In this document: in pieces, positions 17,268 through 25,171 of the stretch
How positions within the stretch are numbered: the first letter of the stretch is position 1
Layout of the letters: each line of letters starts with the position of its first letter
Assembly (NCBI GenBank): GCA_963696875.1
Contig: CAVOLQ010000001.1
Span: 620,001-684,000, forward strand
Length of the DNA stretch: 64,000 nucleotides
Source: Albibacterium sp963696875
GTDB taxonomy: Bacteria > Bacteroidota > Bacteroidia > Sphingobacteriales > Sphingobacteriaceae
Reading direction: 5' to 3'
Program-made: the position numbers and the translations under genes
Notes under the pieces: generated by a model
What the model was told of the DNA's origin: nothing
The model's input: only the letters and a program-made list of their open reading frames with translations
Database searches by the model: none

Positions 17268-19218
17268 ATGAACGAAGAAAATAAGAATGATTATTCAGCG
17301 GATAATATTCAGGTTTTAGAAGGCTTAGAAGCCGTAAGAAAACGTCCGTCGATGTACATTGGAGATACAGGTGTAAAAGGATTGCATCACTTGGTTTATG
17401 AAGTAATTGATAACTCTATTGATGAGGCCATGGCGGGTTATTGTGATGATATCTTTGTCACAATACACAAAAATAATTCCATATCCGTTGAAGACAACGG
17501 TCGTGGAATCCCGACGGGAATCACTACCAAAGAAAAGCGCTCTGCATTAGAGGTTGTAATGACCGTTCTACATGCTGGGGGTAAGTTCGATAAGGATACC
17601 TACAAAGTTTCGGGAGGTTTGCACGGTGTTGGTGTTTCTTGTGTAAATGCTCTTTCTTCTCTGCTTGTTGCTGAGATTCACCGTGAAGGTAAAATATTTA
17701 AGCAAGAATACGAACAAGGAAAGCCTATGTACCCGGTAAAAGTTATTGGCGAAAGCGAACTGACCGGAACAAAAATAACTTTCTTTCCTGATACGGAAAT
17801 CTTTACCCTTACTCATATATTTAATTACGATACTTTGGCCGGTCGCCTACGAGAGTTATCTTTTTTAAATAAAGGTATTCACTTGACTTTGTTAGACGAA
17901 CGCGATGAGCAAGCTGACGGATCATCACGGAAAGAAGTGTTTTTCTCTGAAGGGGGATTGAGCGAATTTGTTAAATTTTTAGATGGTAGTCGCCATTCCT
18001 TAATTCCCGATCCTATTTATGTAGAAGGAATTAAACAGGGAATTCCAGTTGAACTCGCTTTGCAATATAATGACACATACACAGAGAATGTCCATTCTTA
18101 TGTCAATAATATCAATACACATGAAGGAGGTACCCACGTAGCAGGCTTTAGACGTGGACTGACACGTACATTAAAATCATATGCTGAGAAATCAGGCCTT
18201 CTAAAGAATGTTAAAGTTGAAATTGTGGGGGATGACTTTCGTGAAGGCTTAACAGCCGTTATTTCAGTGAAAGTTCAGGAGCCTCAGTTTGAGGGTCAAA
18301 CCAAAACTAAGTTGGGGAATAACGAGGTTATGGGTGCTGTAGACATAGCGGTAGGAGAGATTTTAGGTAATTATTTGGAAGAAAACCCACGTGAAGCCAA
18401 GATCATTGTTAATAAAGTGATTCTTGCTGCCATGCACGTGCCGCCGCTCGGAAAGCACGTGAAATGGTTCAACGTAAAACCGTAATGGGTGGAAGTGGAT
18501 TACCCGGTAAACTCTCCGATTGTGCGAATACAGATCCTGCAAAATGTGAAGTTTATCTTGTCGAGGGAGACTCGGCTGGTGGAACTGCAAAGCAAGGTCG
18601 TGACCGAAATTTTCAAGCCATTTTGCCTTTACGAGGTAAGATCCTGAATGTTGAAAAAGCAATGGAACATAAGATCTATGAAAATGAAGAGATCAAAAAT
18701 ATGTTTACAGCCCTTGGGGTTAGTATTGGTACTGAAGAAGATGCTAAAGCGTTAAATATAGAAAAACTGCGTTATCATCATTGTAATCATGACGGATGCT
18801 GATGTCGATGGAACTCACATTACCACATTGATTTTAACCTTCTTTTTCCGTTATATGAAAGAACTTATTGAGCAAGGATATGTTTATATCGCATCTCCAC
18901 CTTTGTACTTGGTGAAGAAAGGGAAAGAACAAGAATATGCTTGGAACGATGACTCAACGTGATCAGGCAATACAGCGCTTGAAAGGTGCCGGAAAGGAAG
19001 ATAGTGTGCATATTCAACGTTATAAAGGTCTTGGAGAGATGAATGCCGAGCAGTTATGGGAAACTACGATGAATCCAGAGACCCGAACATTACGACAGGT
19101 GACAATTGATAGTGCAGCTGAAGCTGATCGTGTATTTTCTATGTTAATGGGTGATGAAGTTGCTCCTCGTAGAGAATTTATTGAACGCAATGCGCGCTAT
19201 GCAAAAATTGATGCTTAA
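17268..19218 (+). pseudogene. gyrB: DNA gyrase subunit B, interrupted by three frameshifts
   Basis: This is GyrB, the ATPase subunit of DNA gyrase. The ATPase part is intact: IDNSIDEAMAGYCDDI with the catalytic Glu, VEDNGRGIP, and GGLHGVGVSCVNALS. The transducer part runs to ILAA near 18431, where one base is missing; restoring it gives the expected ARAAARKAREMVQRK. The TOPRIM part has VEGDSAGGTAKQGRDR in the second frame. A net +1/-2 change near 18779 shifts the frame again just before IVIMTDADVDGTH, and a +1 near 18953 leads into the last frame (QRYKGLGEMNAEQLWETTM to the end). All GyrB motifs are present and undegraded between the shifts. Because gyrB is essential, I infer sequence errors rather than a true pseudogene. 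It ends before a good terminator. Confidence 0.9.
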
Positions 19219-19238
19219 CAGATACTGATTTTTATAAG

Positions 19239-19277
19239 AAAGCCACTCTTTTAAATTAAGCGGTGGCTTTTTATTTT
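19239..19277 (+). terminator. Terminator of gyrB
   Basis: The stem AAAGCCAC pairs with GTGGCTTT (8 bp, AT-rich loop of 16 nt) and runs into TTTTTATTTTAT. It starts 20 bp after the gyrB stop. Confidence 0.85.
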
Positions 19278-19301
19278 ATAAAAATTATACTCTATACTAT
19301 A

Positions 19302-19331
19302 GTGTTTTAGAGAATTATTTTTGTAGTTTTG
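19302..19331 (+). promoter_or_regulatory. Probable rpsU promoter
   Basis: A GTG trinucleotide at 19302-19304, a 19-nt spacer, and TAGTTTTG at 19324-19331 match the Bacteroidota -33/-7 form. A second -7-like box, TATTTTTG, is at 19316-19323. Transcription would start near 19338, leaving a leader of about 35 nt with an extended Shine-Dalgarno sequence. Confidence 0.5.
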
Positions 19332-19351
19332 CAGTCCAAATTAAAAACAAC

Positions 19352-19360
19352 GAAAGGGGG
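19352..19360 (+). promoter_or_regulatory. Extended Shine-Dalgarno sequence of rpsU
   Basis: GAAAGGGGG is complementary to nine bases of the usual 16S rRNA 3' end (CCUCCUUUC), with one G-U pair. It stands 12 nt before the ATG. Strong Shine-Dalgarno sequences are rare in Bacteroidota, but rpsU is a published exception linked to bS21 autoregulation in Flavobacterium. Confidence 0.65.
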
Positions 19361-19372
19361 TATTTTAACGAT

Positions 19373-19564
19373 ATGCTAATTATTAATGTTAAAGACGGTG
19401 AATCTCTAGATAGAGCGTTAAAGCGTTTTAAAAAGAAATTTGAAAAAACTGGTGTCTTAAGAGAGCTACGTTCACGTCAAGCTTTTGAAAAGAAATCTAT
19501 TACAAATCGTACCCAGCGCAAGAAAGCGATTTATAAGCAGAAATTAAATCAGGAAGAAAATTAG
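19373..19564 (+). CDS. rpsU: 30S ribosomal protein bS21
   Basis: This is bS21, 63 residues, a small basic protein of the 30S platform. In Bacteroidota it helps keep the 16S rRNA 3' tail sequestered, so that initiation does not use Shine-Dalgarno pairing (known from F. johnsoniae ribosome work). The family pattern is clear: INVKDGESLDRALKRFKKKF, ELRSRQAFEKKS, then a basic tail. The gene has its own promoter and an extended Shine-Dalgarno sequence. An AT-rich terminator lies directly after it, before xerC. It sits about 11.5 kb downstream of rpoC, whereas in many relatives rpsU-xerC-hpf lies upstream of tuf and rpoBC. Confidence 0.95.
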   Translation: MLIINVKDGESLDRALKRFKKKFEKTGVLRELRSRQAFEKKSITNRTQRKKAIYKQKLNQEEN

Positions 19565-19586
19565 ATCTTCTTATTTTTAATATATT

Positions 19587-19632
19587 AAAAACTATTTGTA
19601 TCTTCATACTGTTGATTATACAAATAGTTTTT
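19587..19632 (+). terminator. Terminator-like 15-bp inverted repeat abutting the xerC start
   Basis: AAAAACTATTTGTAT (19587-19601) and ATACAAATAGTTTTT (19618-19632) are perfect reverse complements around a 16-nt loop. The 3' arm ends in T5 and is immediately followed by the xerC ATG at 19633. It looks like the rpsU terminator or an attenuator, and when folded it would leave no free ribosome-landing space directly before xerC. Confidence 0.75.
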
Positions 19633-20511
19633 ATGCTTTTAGGTCGATTTTTAAACTTTATTCAGTACGAGAAAAACTATTCCCCCCATACCCTCACGTC
19701 CTATAAAAAGGATATTCAAAATTACCTTAGCTTTCTAGAATCACAAGAGTTCACTATTTATGATGCTACACATCATCAAGTTCGAGCCTATTTGGCGCTA
19801 TTGATGTCCAATGAAATGAAGGCAAGAAGCGTTAATAAGAACATATCCACGCTTCGCTCTTTTTACAAATTCTTGCTTCGGGAAAATCTGGTTACGGCCA
19901 ACCCGATGATGCTTGTTAAAAACTTAAAAACACCAAAACAGCTTCCAGAAATTATTAGTGAGGAAAGCCTAATTAAGCTTCTGGATAATAAGGATACTTT
20001 TACTTCCGACTTTCCTGGACGGCGTGATCGATTAGTAATGGAATTGTTGTTCGGTACGGGAATACGCCGTTCGGAATTATTGACAATAAATGACAGTGAT
20101 ATTGATTTTTATAGTCAAACGATTCGTATATTGGGGAAAGGAAATAAAGAAAGAATTATCCCTATTTACGATTCCTTATCACTTTTAATACAAGAATATT
20201 TAAAAAATAAAGAATTTACATTTGTGAGGAAAACAGAACGACTGATTCTTACCAATAGGGGAAAAGAAGCTTATGTGAATTTAATATATAAAATTGTAAC
20301 CCATTATTTAGGAACTATATCTACCCAGTTAAAAATAAGCCCCCATGTTTTGAGGCACAGCTTTGCAACTAGCTTATTAAACAGAGGAGCGTCAATAAAC
20401 GATATAAAAGAACTTCTGGGTCATGCGAATCTTGCCGCAACGCAAATTTACACACATGGCTCGGTTGAAAGACTCAAATCTATTTATAAACAGGCTCATC
20501 CAAAAGCCTAA
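19633..20511 (+). CDS. xerC: XerC/D-like tyrosine recombinase
   Basis: This is a 292-residue tyrosine recombinase of the XerC/XerD type, which resolves chromosome dimers at dif. I chose the ATG at 19633 (MLLGRFLNF); a TTG at 19612 would add seven residues lying inside the terminator hairpin. The N-terminal SAM-like domain covers residues 1-85 (NYSPHTLTSYKKDIQNYLSF). The catalytic residues are visible: Arg in GTGIRRSELL, HVLRHSFAT with the HxxR pair, His in ELLGHANLAATQIYTH, and the nucleophile Tyr in the same motif. Its place between rpsU and hpf is the normal Bacteroidota arrangement and argues for a housekeeping Xer rather than a mobile-element integrase. Confidence 0.9.
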   Translation: MLLGRFLNFIQYEKNYSPHTLTSYKKDIQNYLSFLESQEFTIYDATHHQVRAYLALLMSNEMKARSVNKNISTLRSFYKFLLRENLVTANPMMLVKNLKTPKQLPEIISEESLIKLLDNKDTFTSDFPGRRDRLVMELLFGTGIRRSELLTINDSDIDFYSQTIRILGKGNKERIIPIYDSLSLLIQEYLKNKEFTFVRKTERLILTNRGKEAYVNLIYKIVTHYLGTISTQLKISPHVLRHSFATSLLNRGASINDIKELLGHANLAATQIYTHGSVERLKSIYKQAHPKA

Positions 20512-20514
20512 AAA

Positions 20515-20521
20515 AAGGAGG
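20515..20521 (+). promoter_or_regulatory. Perfect Shine-Dalgarno sequence of hpf
   Basis: AAGGAGG, inside a longer A6GGAGG run, ends 4 nt before the hpf ATG at 20526. It is one of the few perfect Shine-Dalgarno matches in the window and stands between the xerC stop (20511) and hpf. Confidence 0.8.
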
Positions 20522-20525
20522 AAAA

Positions 20526-20873
20526 ATGAATATAGATGTGCAATCGATCCATTTTACAGCGGATCAAAAGTTAATTGACTTCATTAACAGAAGAACCGAG
20601 AAGCTATCACAGTTTTTAGATCAAATTATAGACGGTATCTGCTACCTACGATTAGAAAATGTTGATAACGAGGAAAACAAGATCACTGAGTTTAAGATTA
20701 ATATACCCGGCGGTCAGTTGTTTGCTAAAGGGCAGGCAAGAACATTTGAGGAAGCGACTGATATAGCGATTGAATCGTTACGTCGACAGATTAATAAATA
20801 TAAAACAAAAAATAAACCAAATGCAAGTAACCATAAAGAAGTGCTTGCTAATGAAGAAGAAGAAGAGTTTTAG
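20526..20873 (+). CDS. hpf: Ribosome hibernation-promoting factor, short form
   Basis: This is the short HPF/RaiA family protein, 115 residues. It binds the 30S subunit in the tRNA and mRNA channel of idle ribosomes and promotes dimers or silences translation in stationary phase. The family fold is seen in MNIDVQSIHFTADQKLIDFI, then KLSQFLDQIIDGICYLRLEN, and the basic helix EEATDIAIESLRRQINKYK. The long-form C-terminal dimerisation domain is absent. It is the third gene of the rpsU-xerC-hpf run and has a perfect Shine-Dalgarno sequence. It ends in an acidic EEEEEF tail and is followed by a terminator. Confidence 0.93.
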   Translation: MNIDVQSIHFTADQKLIDFINRRTEKLSQFLDQIIDGICYLRLENVDNEENKITEFKINIPGGQLFAKGQARTFEEATDIAIESLRRQINKYKTKNKPNASNHKEVLANEEEEEF

Positions 20874-20894
20874 TTTATATTGATTATATAATGC

Positions 20895-20931
20895 AAGGCG
20901 GCGCACTTATTATAAGAGCGCCGCCTTTTTA
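20895..20931 (+). terminator. Terminator of rpsU-xerC-hpf
   Basis: A perfect 10-bp GC-rich stem, AAGGCGGCGC pairing with GCGCCGCCTT, encloses a 13-nt loop and is followed by a T run. It starts 22 bp after the hpf stop. Confidence 0.93.
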
Positions 20932-20957
20932 GTTTATGTTTTTAAAGGTTTCCTTAT

Positions 20958-22479
20958 TTAAAACTTCACACCTAATGTAAATAATACATTATTTCTAGTG
21001 TTTTTTATTAAAGACGCTTCCGTGGGATTTACAGTGGATTGGTAGGGTGTATAGTCGTATTTATAGAGCTGGTTTTGGTAAGCTAGGTCAACATATACAT
21101 TGTTAATGCGATATCCTAGTCCCGCAGAAACAGTCTGTTTGGTAGAATCATAGTCTTTATAAGGGCTACCTTTGTAGTTGTAGCCAGCTCTAACCAATAG
21201 TTGTGGATTGATTATATATTCCCCCCCAATTCTAAAATTTAGAGCTTCTTTATATGTATCATTAATATCGTTAGTATAGGATTCTTGATTAATGCGCATG
21301 CTTGTATAGTCTACAAATTCAATATCAGCACTAATCAAACCCTGTTCGAATAATGCTGCAACTCCTGCATTTAATTTATAAGGTGTCCTGAGATCATATT
21401 CATCGTAATAGTTTTCTTCATCTGATGAATAGGAGAATAGTTCATTGTCGGTAACATGATCAACCATCCAACTATCTAAATACATAGTGAAATCGTCTCT
21501 TACTTTATACCAAGTTGGAGTAGTTGCCGAAACACCAATGCGCCACATTTTATGAGGCAAAAAAATCATTCCTAAAGTGGCGTTTACCCCTGAACCGTCG
21601 GTTACTTGGAAGCTATTAAAGAGTAATTCGTAATCTTCATTCAGGAAGTTATGAGCTGGAGTGCTGGGATTAAGGAAGTCAACATTTGGATCATAGAAAT
21701 TAAATTCTGTTGCATCTTTCATTATTCCTAATTTCGGAAAAAGTTCTATTAGATTCATAGTGAAAGCCGGCAATCCCTACGGATGCGCCTATATACAATT
21801 GGTTGCCATAATTCGCGCCGAAAGCAATATTTGTTTCGTATTGATTCCCTTTGCGAAAATCTTTGTTATTTTGATTATTAGAAAAATTTTCACTGGTTGT
21901 AGGGTAGAAATAACTTCCATTGTCCCTTACTAAATAGCTAGATTCTCCCCAAGTTTCATAGACCGAATTGGTCTCACTTGCATCTGCTAACATGTCTGTA
22001 TAACTACTAATGTTATTTTCTCCCCTAAAGTCAATGTTACTATTAAAATCTTGAGTTTTATTGTAGGAGATTCCGACGTTAAAATTTAACCATCCATTTT
22101 GCATGTTTCCACCATAGGGTTTATGTATAGGCATATGAATAAGTACTCCTGCTTGGTCGAAACCTAATTTGTTTTTCAATCTATCAGTTGAAGTTGAAAA
22201 ATAAGTAGATTTATTATGGTCGTTCAGATAATCTAAGGTGATAGAGGCATCTGAATTGTTATAGAAACCTAATCCAGCAGGGTTTCCTGCAATAGAGCTT
22301 AAGTCACCACCCAAAGCGGTTTGTGCCCCTCCCATTGCTTTAAAACGAGCGGTTCCACCATTATCGCTTTGCGAAAAACGAATACCATCTTCTAAATATT
22401 GTGCTTGACTTAAACTGATCATGCCAAGGAAAAGTCCCAGTAGGCCCAGTTTTTTAGAGTTTATCATGTTTACTTTCAT
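20958..22479 (-). pseudogene. FadL/OmpP1-like outer membrane protein, one frameshift
   Basis: Two adjoining frames on the minus strand make one outer membrane transport protein of about 505 residues. The first part starts with a signal peptide (KKLGLLGLFLGMISLSQAQ) and the family head YLEDGIRFSQSDNGGTARF and GGDLSSIAGNPAGLGFY. The frame breaks near 21729: the N-terminal part ends at RTFSEI and the continuation GIMKDATEFNFYDPN is one base out. The C-terminal part ends in NNVLFTLGVKF, a typical final barrel strand. Only one base separates the two frames and both halves are well preserved, so a sequence error or a very recent mutation is likely. The substrate is unknown. Confidence 0.8.
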
Positions 22480-22504
22480 ATGGATGTTATAAATACCTGA
22501 ATTG

Positions 22505-22545
22505 AAAAAATTGCCAATATCGTCATTGATAATATTGGCAATTTT
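22505..22545 (-). terminator. Terminator of the low-complexity lipoprotein gene
   Basis: A perfect 14-bp inverted repeat, AAAATTGCCAATAT with ATATTGGCAATTTT, lies 6 bp after the stop at 22551. Read on the minus strand it is followed by T6. It separates this gene from the outer membrane protein gene downstream. Confidence 0.88.
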
Positions 22546-22550
22546 ATTAT

Positions 22551-23531
22551 TTAGCCCCTTGTTGGACGAGCACTTCTTGCCGAGCCACCATTTGAGCCTC
22601 CCGAGGAACTTGGTCCTGAGTTGTTTGAAGAAGGTCTTGATGGCGTATTATAAGCCGGTCTGGTGCTTTCGGTACGAGTAGGGCGAGTTTGCTCTGCAGG
22701 CCTAGTTTGTGTCGGTCTAGACTGTGGACGTGTTTGAGTCGGTCTAGTGGAACTTCCAGGCCGAACACCATCGTTCCTCCTTGTTGGACGGCTTGTTTGT
22801 GACGGACGAGTGGAACTTCCTGGTCTCACACTTTGAGAACCATCACGTGAAGGTCTGGTAGATGAAGCGGGTCTATTGCCGACTCCAGGACGTACATTTC
22901 TATCGCCATTTGCTGAAGAAACCACGCCTCGGGATGGACGTGTGCTTCGATTCCCTATATTATCTGTGCCTTGGTTTGAAGGACGCGTACGAATAGTTTT
23001 AGAAGTGATAACTCCTGGATAATATCCACCATAGTAACCGCCATATCTGCCCCCATAACCATAACCGAAGCGGTCGTAATAAGAGTAAGGGCCCCATGCA
23101 TGATAAGGATTCCCCCAACCTCCATAAAAGGAGCTGTAATATGGGTTATACCAAGAATTTCCCCACCCATAGCCGAATCCAATTCCAAACGAAAAACGCC
23201 CGTAACCATATCCGTAAGGTGAAAAACCTACCCAAGGGTCAAAGAATGGGTCATAATAACTCATGCCAGGAGTATAATAGTAGAAGCGGTTTAATCGATT
23301 AGCATAATAGCCGTCTTCATATCCGTCTACATAACTTTCATCATAGTATTCACCTTCATATTGATCTTCATTAGGTATGGTAACGCGTTCGGGCAATGGC
23401 TTTGCCACTGCTGCTCTTCCATAAACGTCATCTGGAAACTTTTTTTGTGGAGAATTTAAAGATGCACATGAGCTCAAAATAAAGAGACTTGAAATGATAA
23501 ATGTTGTAAATAATGCTTGTTTGCGTTTCAT
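22551..23531 (-). CDS. Low-complexity Tyr/Gly- and Arg/Pro/Ser/Thr-rich lipoprotein
   Basis: This is a 326-residue secreted protein with no recognised domain. The signal peptide ends in SSCAS, so it is a predicted lipoprotein with the Cys at residue 22. Residues 55-175 are rich in Tyr, Gly, Phe and Trp (for example YGYGYGRFSFGIGFGYG). Residues 180-326 are a disordered cationic tail built from repeats of the type RPGSSTRPSQTSRPT. The DNA of the tail carries matching imperfect repeats, so its length may vary by slippage. A head-and-tail build like this suggests a cell-surface or periplasmic scaffold, but no function is assigned. It has its own terminator, and its start faces proS across 152 bp. 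Confidence 0.7.
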   Translation of the reverse strand: MKRKQALFTTFIISSLFILSSCASLNSPQKKFPDDVYGRAAVAKPLPERVTIPNEDQYEGEYYDESYVDGYEDGYYANRLNRFYYYTPGMSYYDPFFDPWVGFSPYGYGYGRFSFGIGFGYGWGNSWYNPYYSSFYGGWGNPYHAWGPYSYYDRFGYGYGGRYGGYYGGYYPGVITSKTIRTRPSNQGTDNIGNRSTRPSRGVVSSANGDRNVRPGVGNRPASSTRPSRDGSQSVRPGSSTRPSQTSRPTRRNDGVRPGSSTRPTQTRPQSRPTQTRPAEQTRPTRTESTRPAYNTPSRPSSNNSGPSSSGGSNGGSARSARPTRG

Positions 23532-23683
23532 GGTATTATTCCTTTCCTTTTATATAGACTATAAAAAGCATCATTAGTTTAAACGTGAAATCTTTTTTAT
23601 TGCTACAATATCTACAAAATTAGATAAATCCGTCTAACTTTGTTAATAATCATAAACATAGTTAATATAATACAGGTTTTAAA

Positions 23684-25156
23684 ATGAGTAAAGGTATTAC
23701 AAGTAGGAAAGAGGATTACTCTCAATGGTATAATGAATTAGTACAAAAGGCAGACTTGGCTGAACATTCGGCCGTTCGTGGATGTATGGTTATTAAGCCT
23801 TATGGCTATGCTATTTGGGAGAAGATGCAAGCTGCATTGGATAGAATGTTTAAAGATACTGGACATAGTAATGCGTATTTTCCTTTGTTTATACCCAAAT
23901 CGTTTTTTTCGAAAGAAGCATCACATGTAGAAGGTTTTGCTACAGAATGTGCTGTGGTTACCCATTATAGACTGAAGAATGATGGCAATGGAAATATCAT
24001 TGTTGATGAAGACGCCAAATTAGAAGAGGAACTAATAGTACGTCCAACTTCCGAAACGATTATTTGGAATACGTATAAAGGATGGATAGAATCATATAGA
24101 GACTTACCTATTCTCGTAAACCAATGGGCCAATGTGGTTCGATGGGAAATGCGTACTCGTTTATTTTTAAGGACGGCAGAATTTTTATGGCAAGAAGGGC
24201 ACACGGCTCATGCAACGTCAGAAGAGGCAATAGCCGAAACTGAACAAATGTTAAAAGTATATGCGGACTTTGCAGAAAACTGGATGGCTATGCCGGTCGT
24301 AAAAGGCCGTAAAACTGAATCGGAACGCTTTGCAGGTGCGTTAGACACCTATTGTATCGAAGCATTGATGCAAGATGGAAAAGCATTACAGGCGGGCACC
24401 TCACATTTCTTGGGTCAAAATTTCGCAAAAGCATTTGACGTTAAATTTACTTCTAAAGAAGGGAAGCTAGAGCATGTTTGGGCGACCTCTTGGGGCGTTT
24501 CTACACGTTTAATTGGTGCATTAATTATGGCTCATTCAGATGATTTGGGATTAGTTCTTCCACCAAAATTAGCACCTATTCAGGTTGTAGTGGTTCCTAT
24601 TTTCAAAACTGATGAAGAGAAAAAAGAAATTGATGATTTGGCTGATTCGTTAATCGCCGAATGCAAAAAGAGAGACATCTCTATTAAGTTTGATGATCGC
24701 GACACTTATCGCCCCGGATATAAGTTTGCAGAATGGGAACTCAAAGGAGTGCCAATACGAGTAACTATTGGAGCTAGAGATTTGAAGAATGGGTTGGTAG
24801 AAATAGCGCGTCGCGATACACAAAGCAAAGAAACCATAAGAAAGGATGAATTGATAGACAAAATAGCATTCCTCTTGGATGATATTCAACAAAATATATA
24901 TAATAAGGCTCTATTATTTAGAGATGAGAATATTACTAGGGTTGAATCCTATGAACAATTTAAGGAGGTTTTAGAAAATAAAGCCGGCTTTGTTTCTGCC
25001 CATTGGGATGGAACAGTAGAGACTGAAAAGCTTATAAAAGAAGAAACCAAGGCAACAATACGTTGCATTCCTCTAGATAATCCTCTTGAGGACGGGATTT
25101 GTATTTATAGTGGAAAGCCTTCTACCCAACGGGTTTTATTTGCTAAAGCATATTAA
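23684..25156 (+). CDS. proS: Prolyl-tRNA synthetase (archaeal/eukaryotic type)
   Basis: This class II aminoacyl-tRNA synthetase charges tRNA-Pro. The 490-residue length and the absence of the bacterial insertion domain place it in the archaeal/eukaryotic-like ProRS group common in Bacteroidota. Motif 2 is VVRWEMRTRLFLRTAEFLWQ, and the proline pocket includes GTSHFLGQNFAKAF. The anticodon-binding domain starts near residue 300 (IQVVVVPIF), and the C-terminal extension reaches the usual terminal Tyr (RVLFAKAY). The -7-like TAACTTTG at 23635-23642 may be its promoter. It converges with egtD with only 15 bp between stops. Confidence 0.97.
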   Translation: MSKGITSRKEDYSQWYNELVQKADLAEHSAVRGCMVIKPYGYAIWEKMQAALDRMFKDTGHSNAYFPLFIPKSFFSKEASHVEGFATECAVVTHYRLKNDGNGNIIVDEDAKLEEELIVRPTSETIIWNTYKGWIESYRDLPILVNQWANVVRWEMRTRLFLRTAEFLWQEGHTAHATSEEAIAETEQMLKVYADFAENWMAMPVVKGRKTESERFAGALDTYCIEALMQDGKALQAGTSHFLGQNFAKAFDVKFTSKEGKLEHVWATSWGVSTRLIGALIMAHSDDLGLVLPPKLAPIQVVVVPIFKTDEEKKEIDDLADSLIAECKKRDISIKFDDRDTYRPGYKFAEWELKGVPIRVTIGARDLKNGLVEIARRDTQSKETIRKDELIDKIAFLLDDIQQNIYNKALLFRDENITRVESYEQFKEVLENKAGFVSAHWDGTVETEKLIKEETKATIRCIPLDNPLEDGICIYSGKPSTQRVLFAKAY

Positions 25157-25171
25157 GTAGGATTGGATAGC

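Noticed and set aside
22551..22950. Repeats at 22.6-22.9 kb as a CRISPR array
   Set aside because: The repeats are imperfect, lie in frame in the Arg/Pro/Ser/Thr tail and have no regular spacer length; no CRISPR array is present anywhere in the window.
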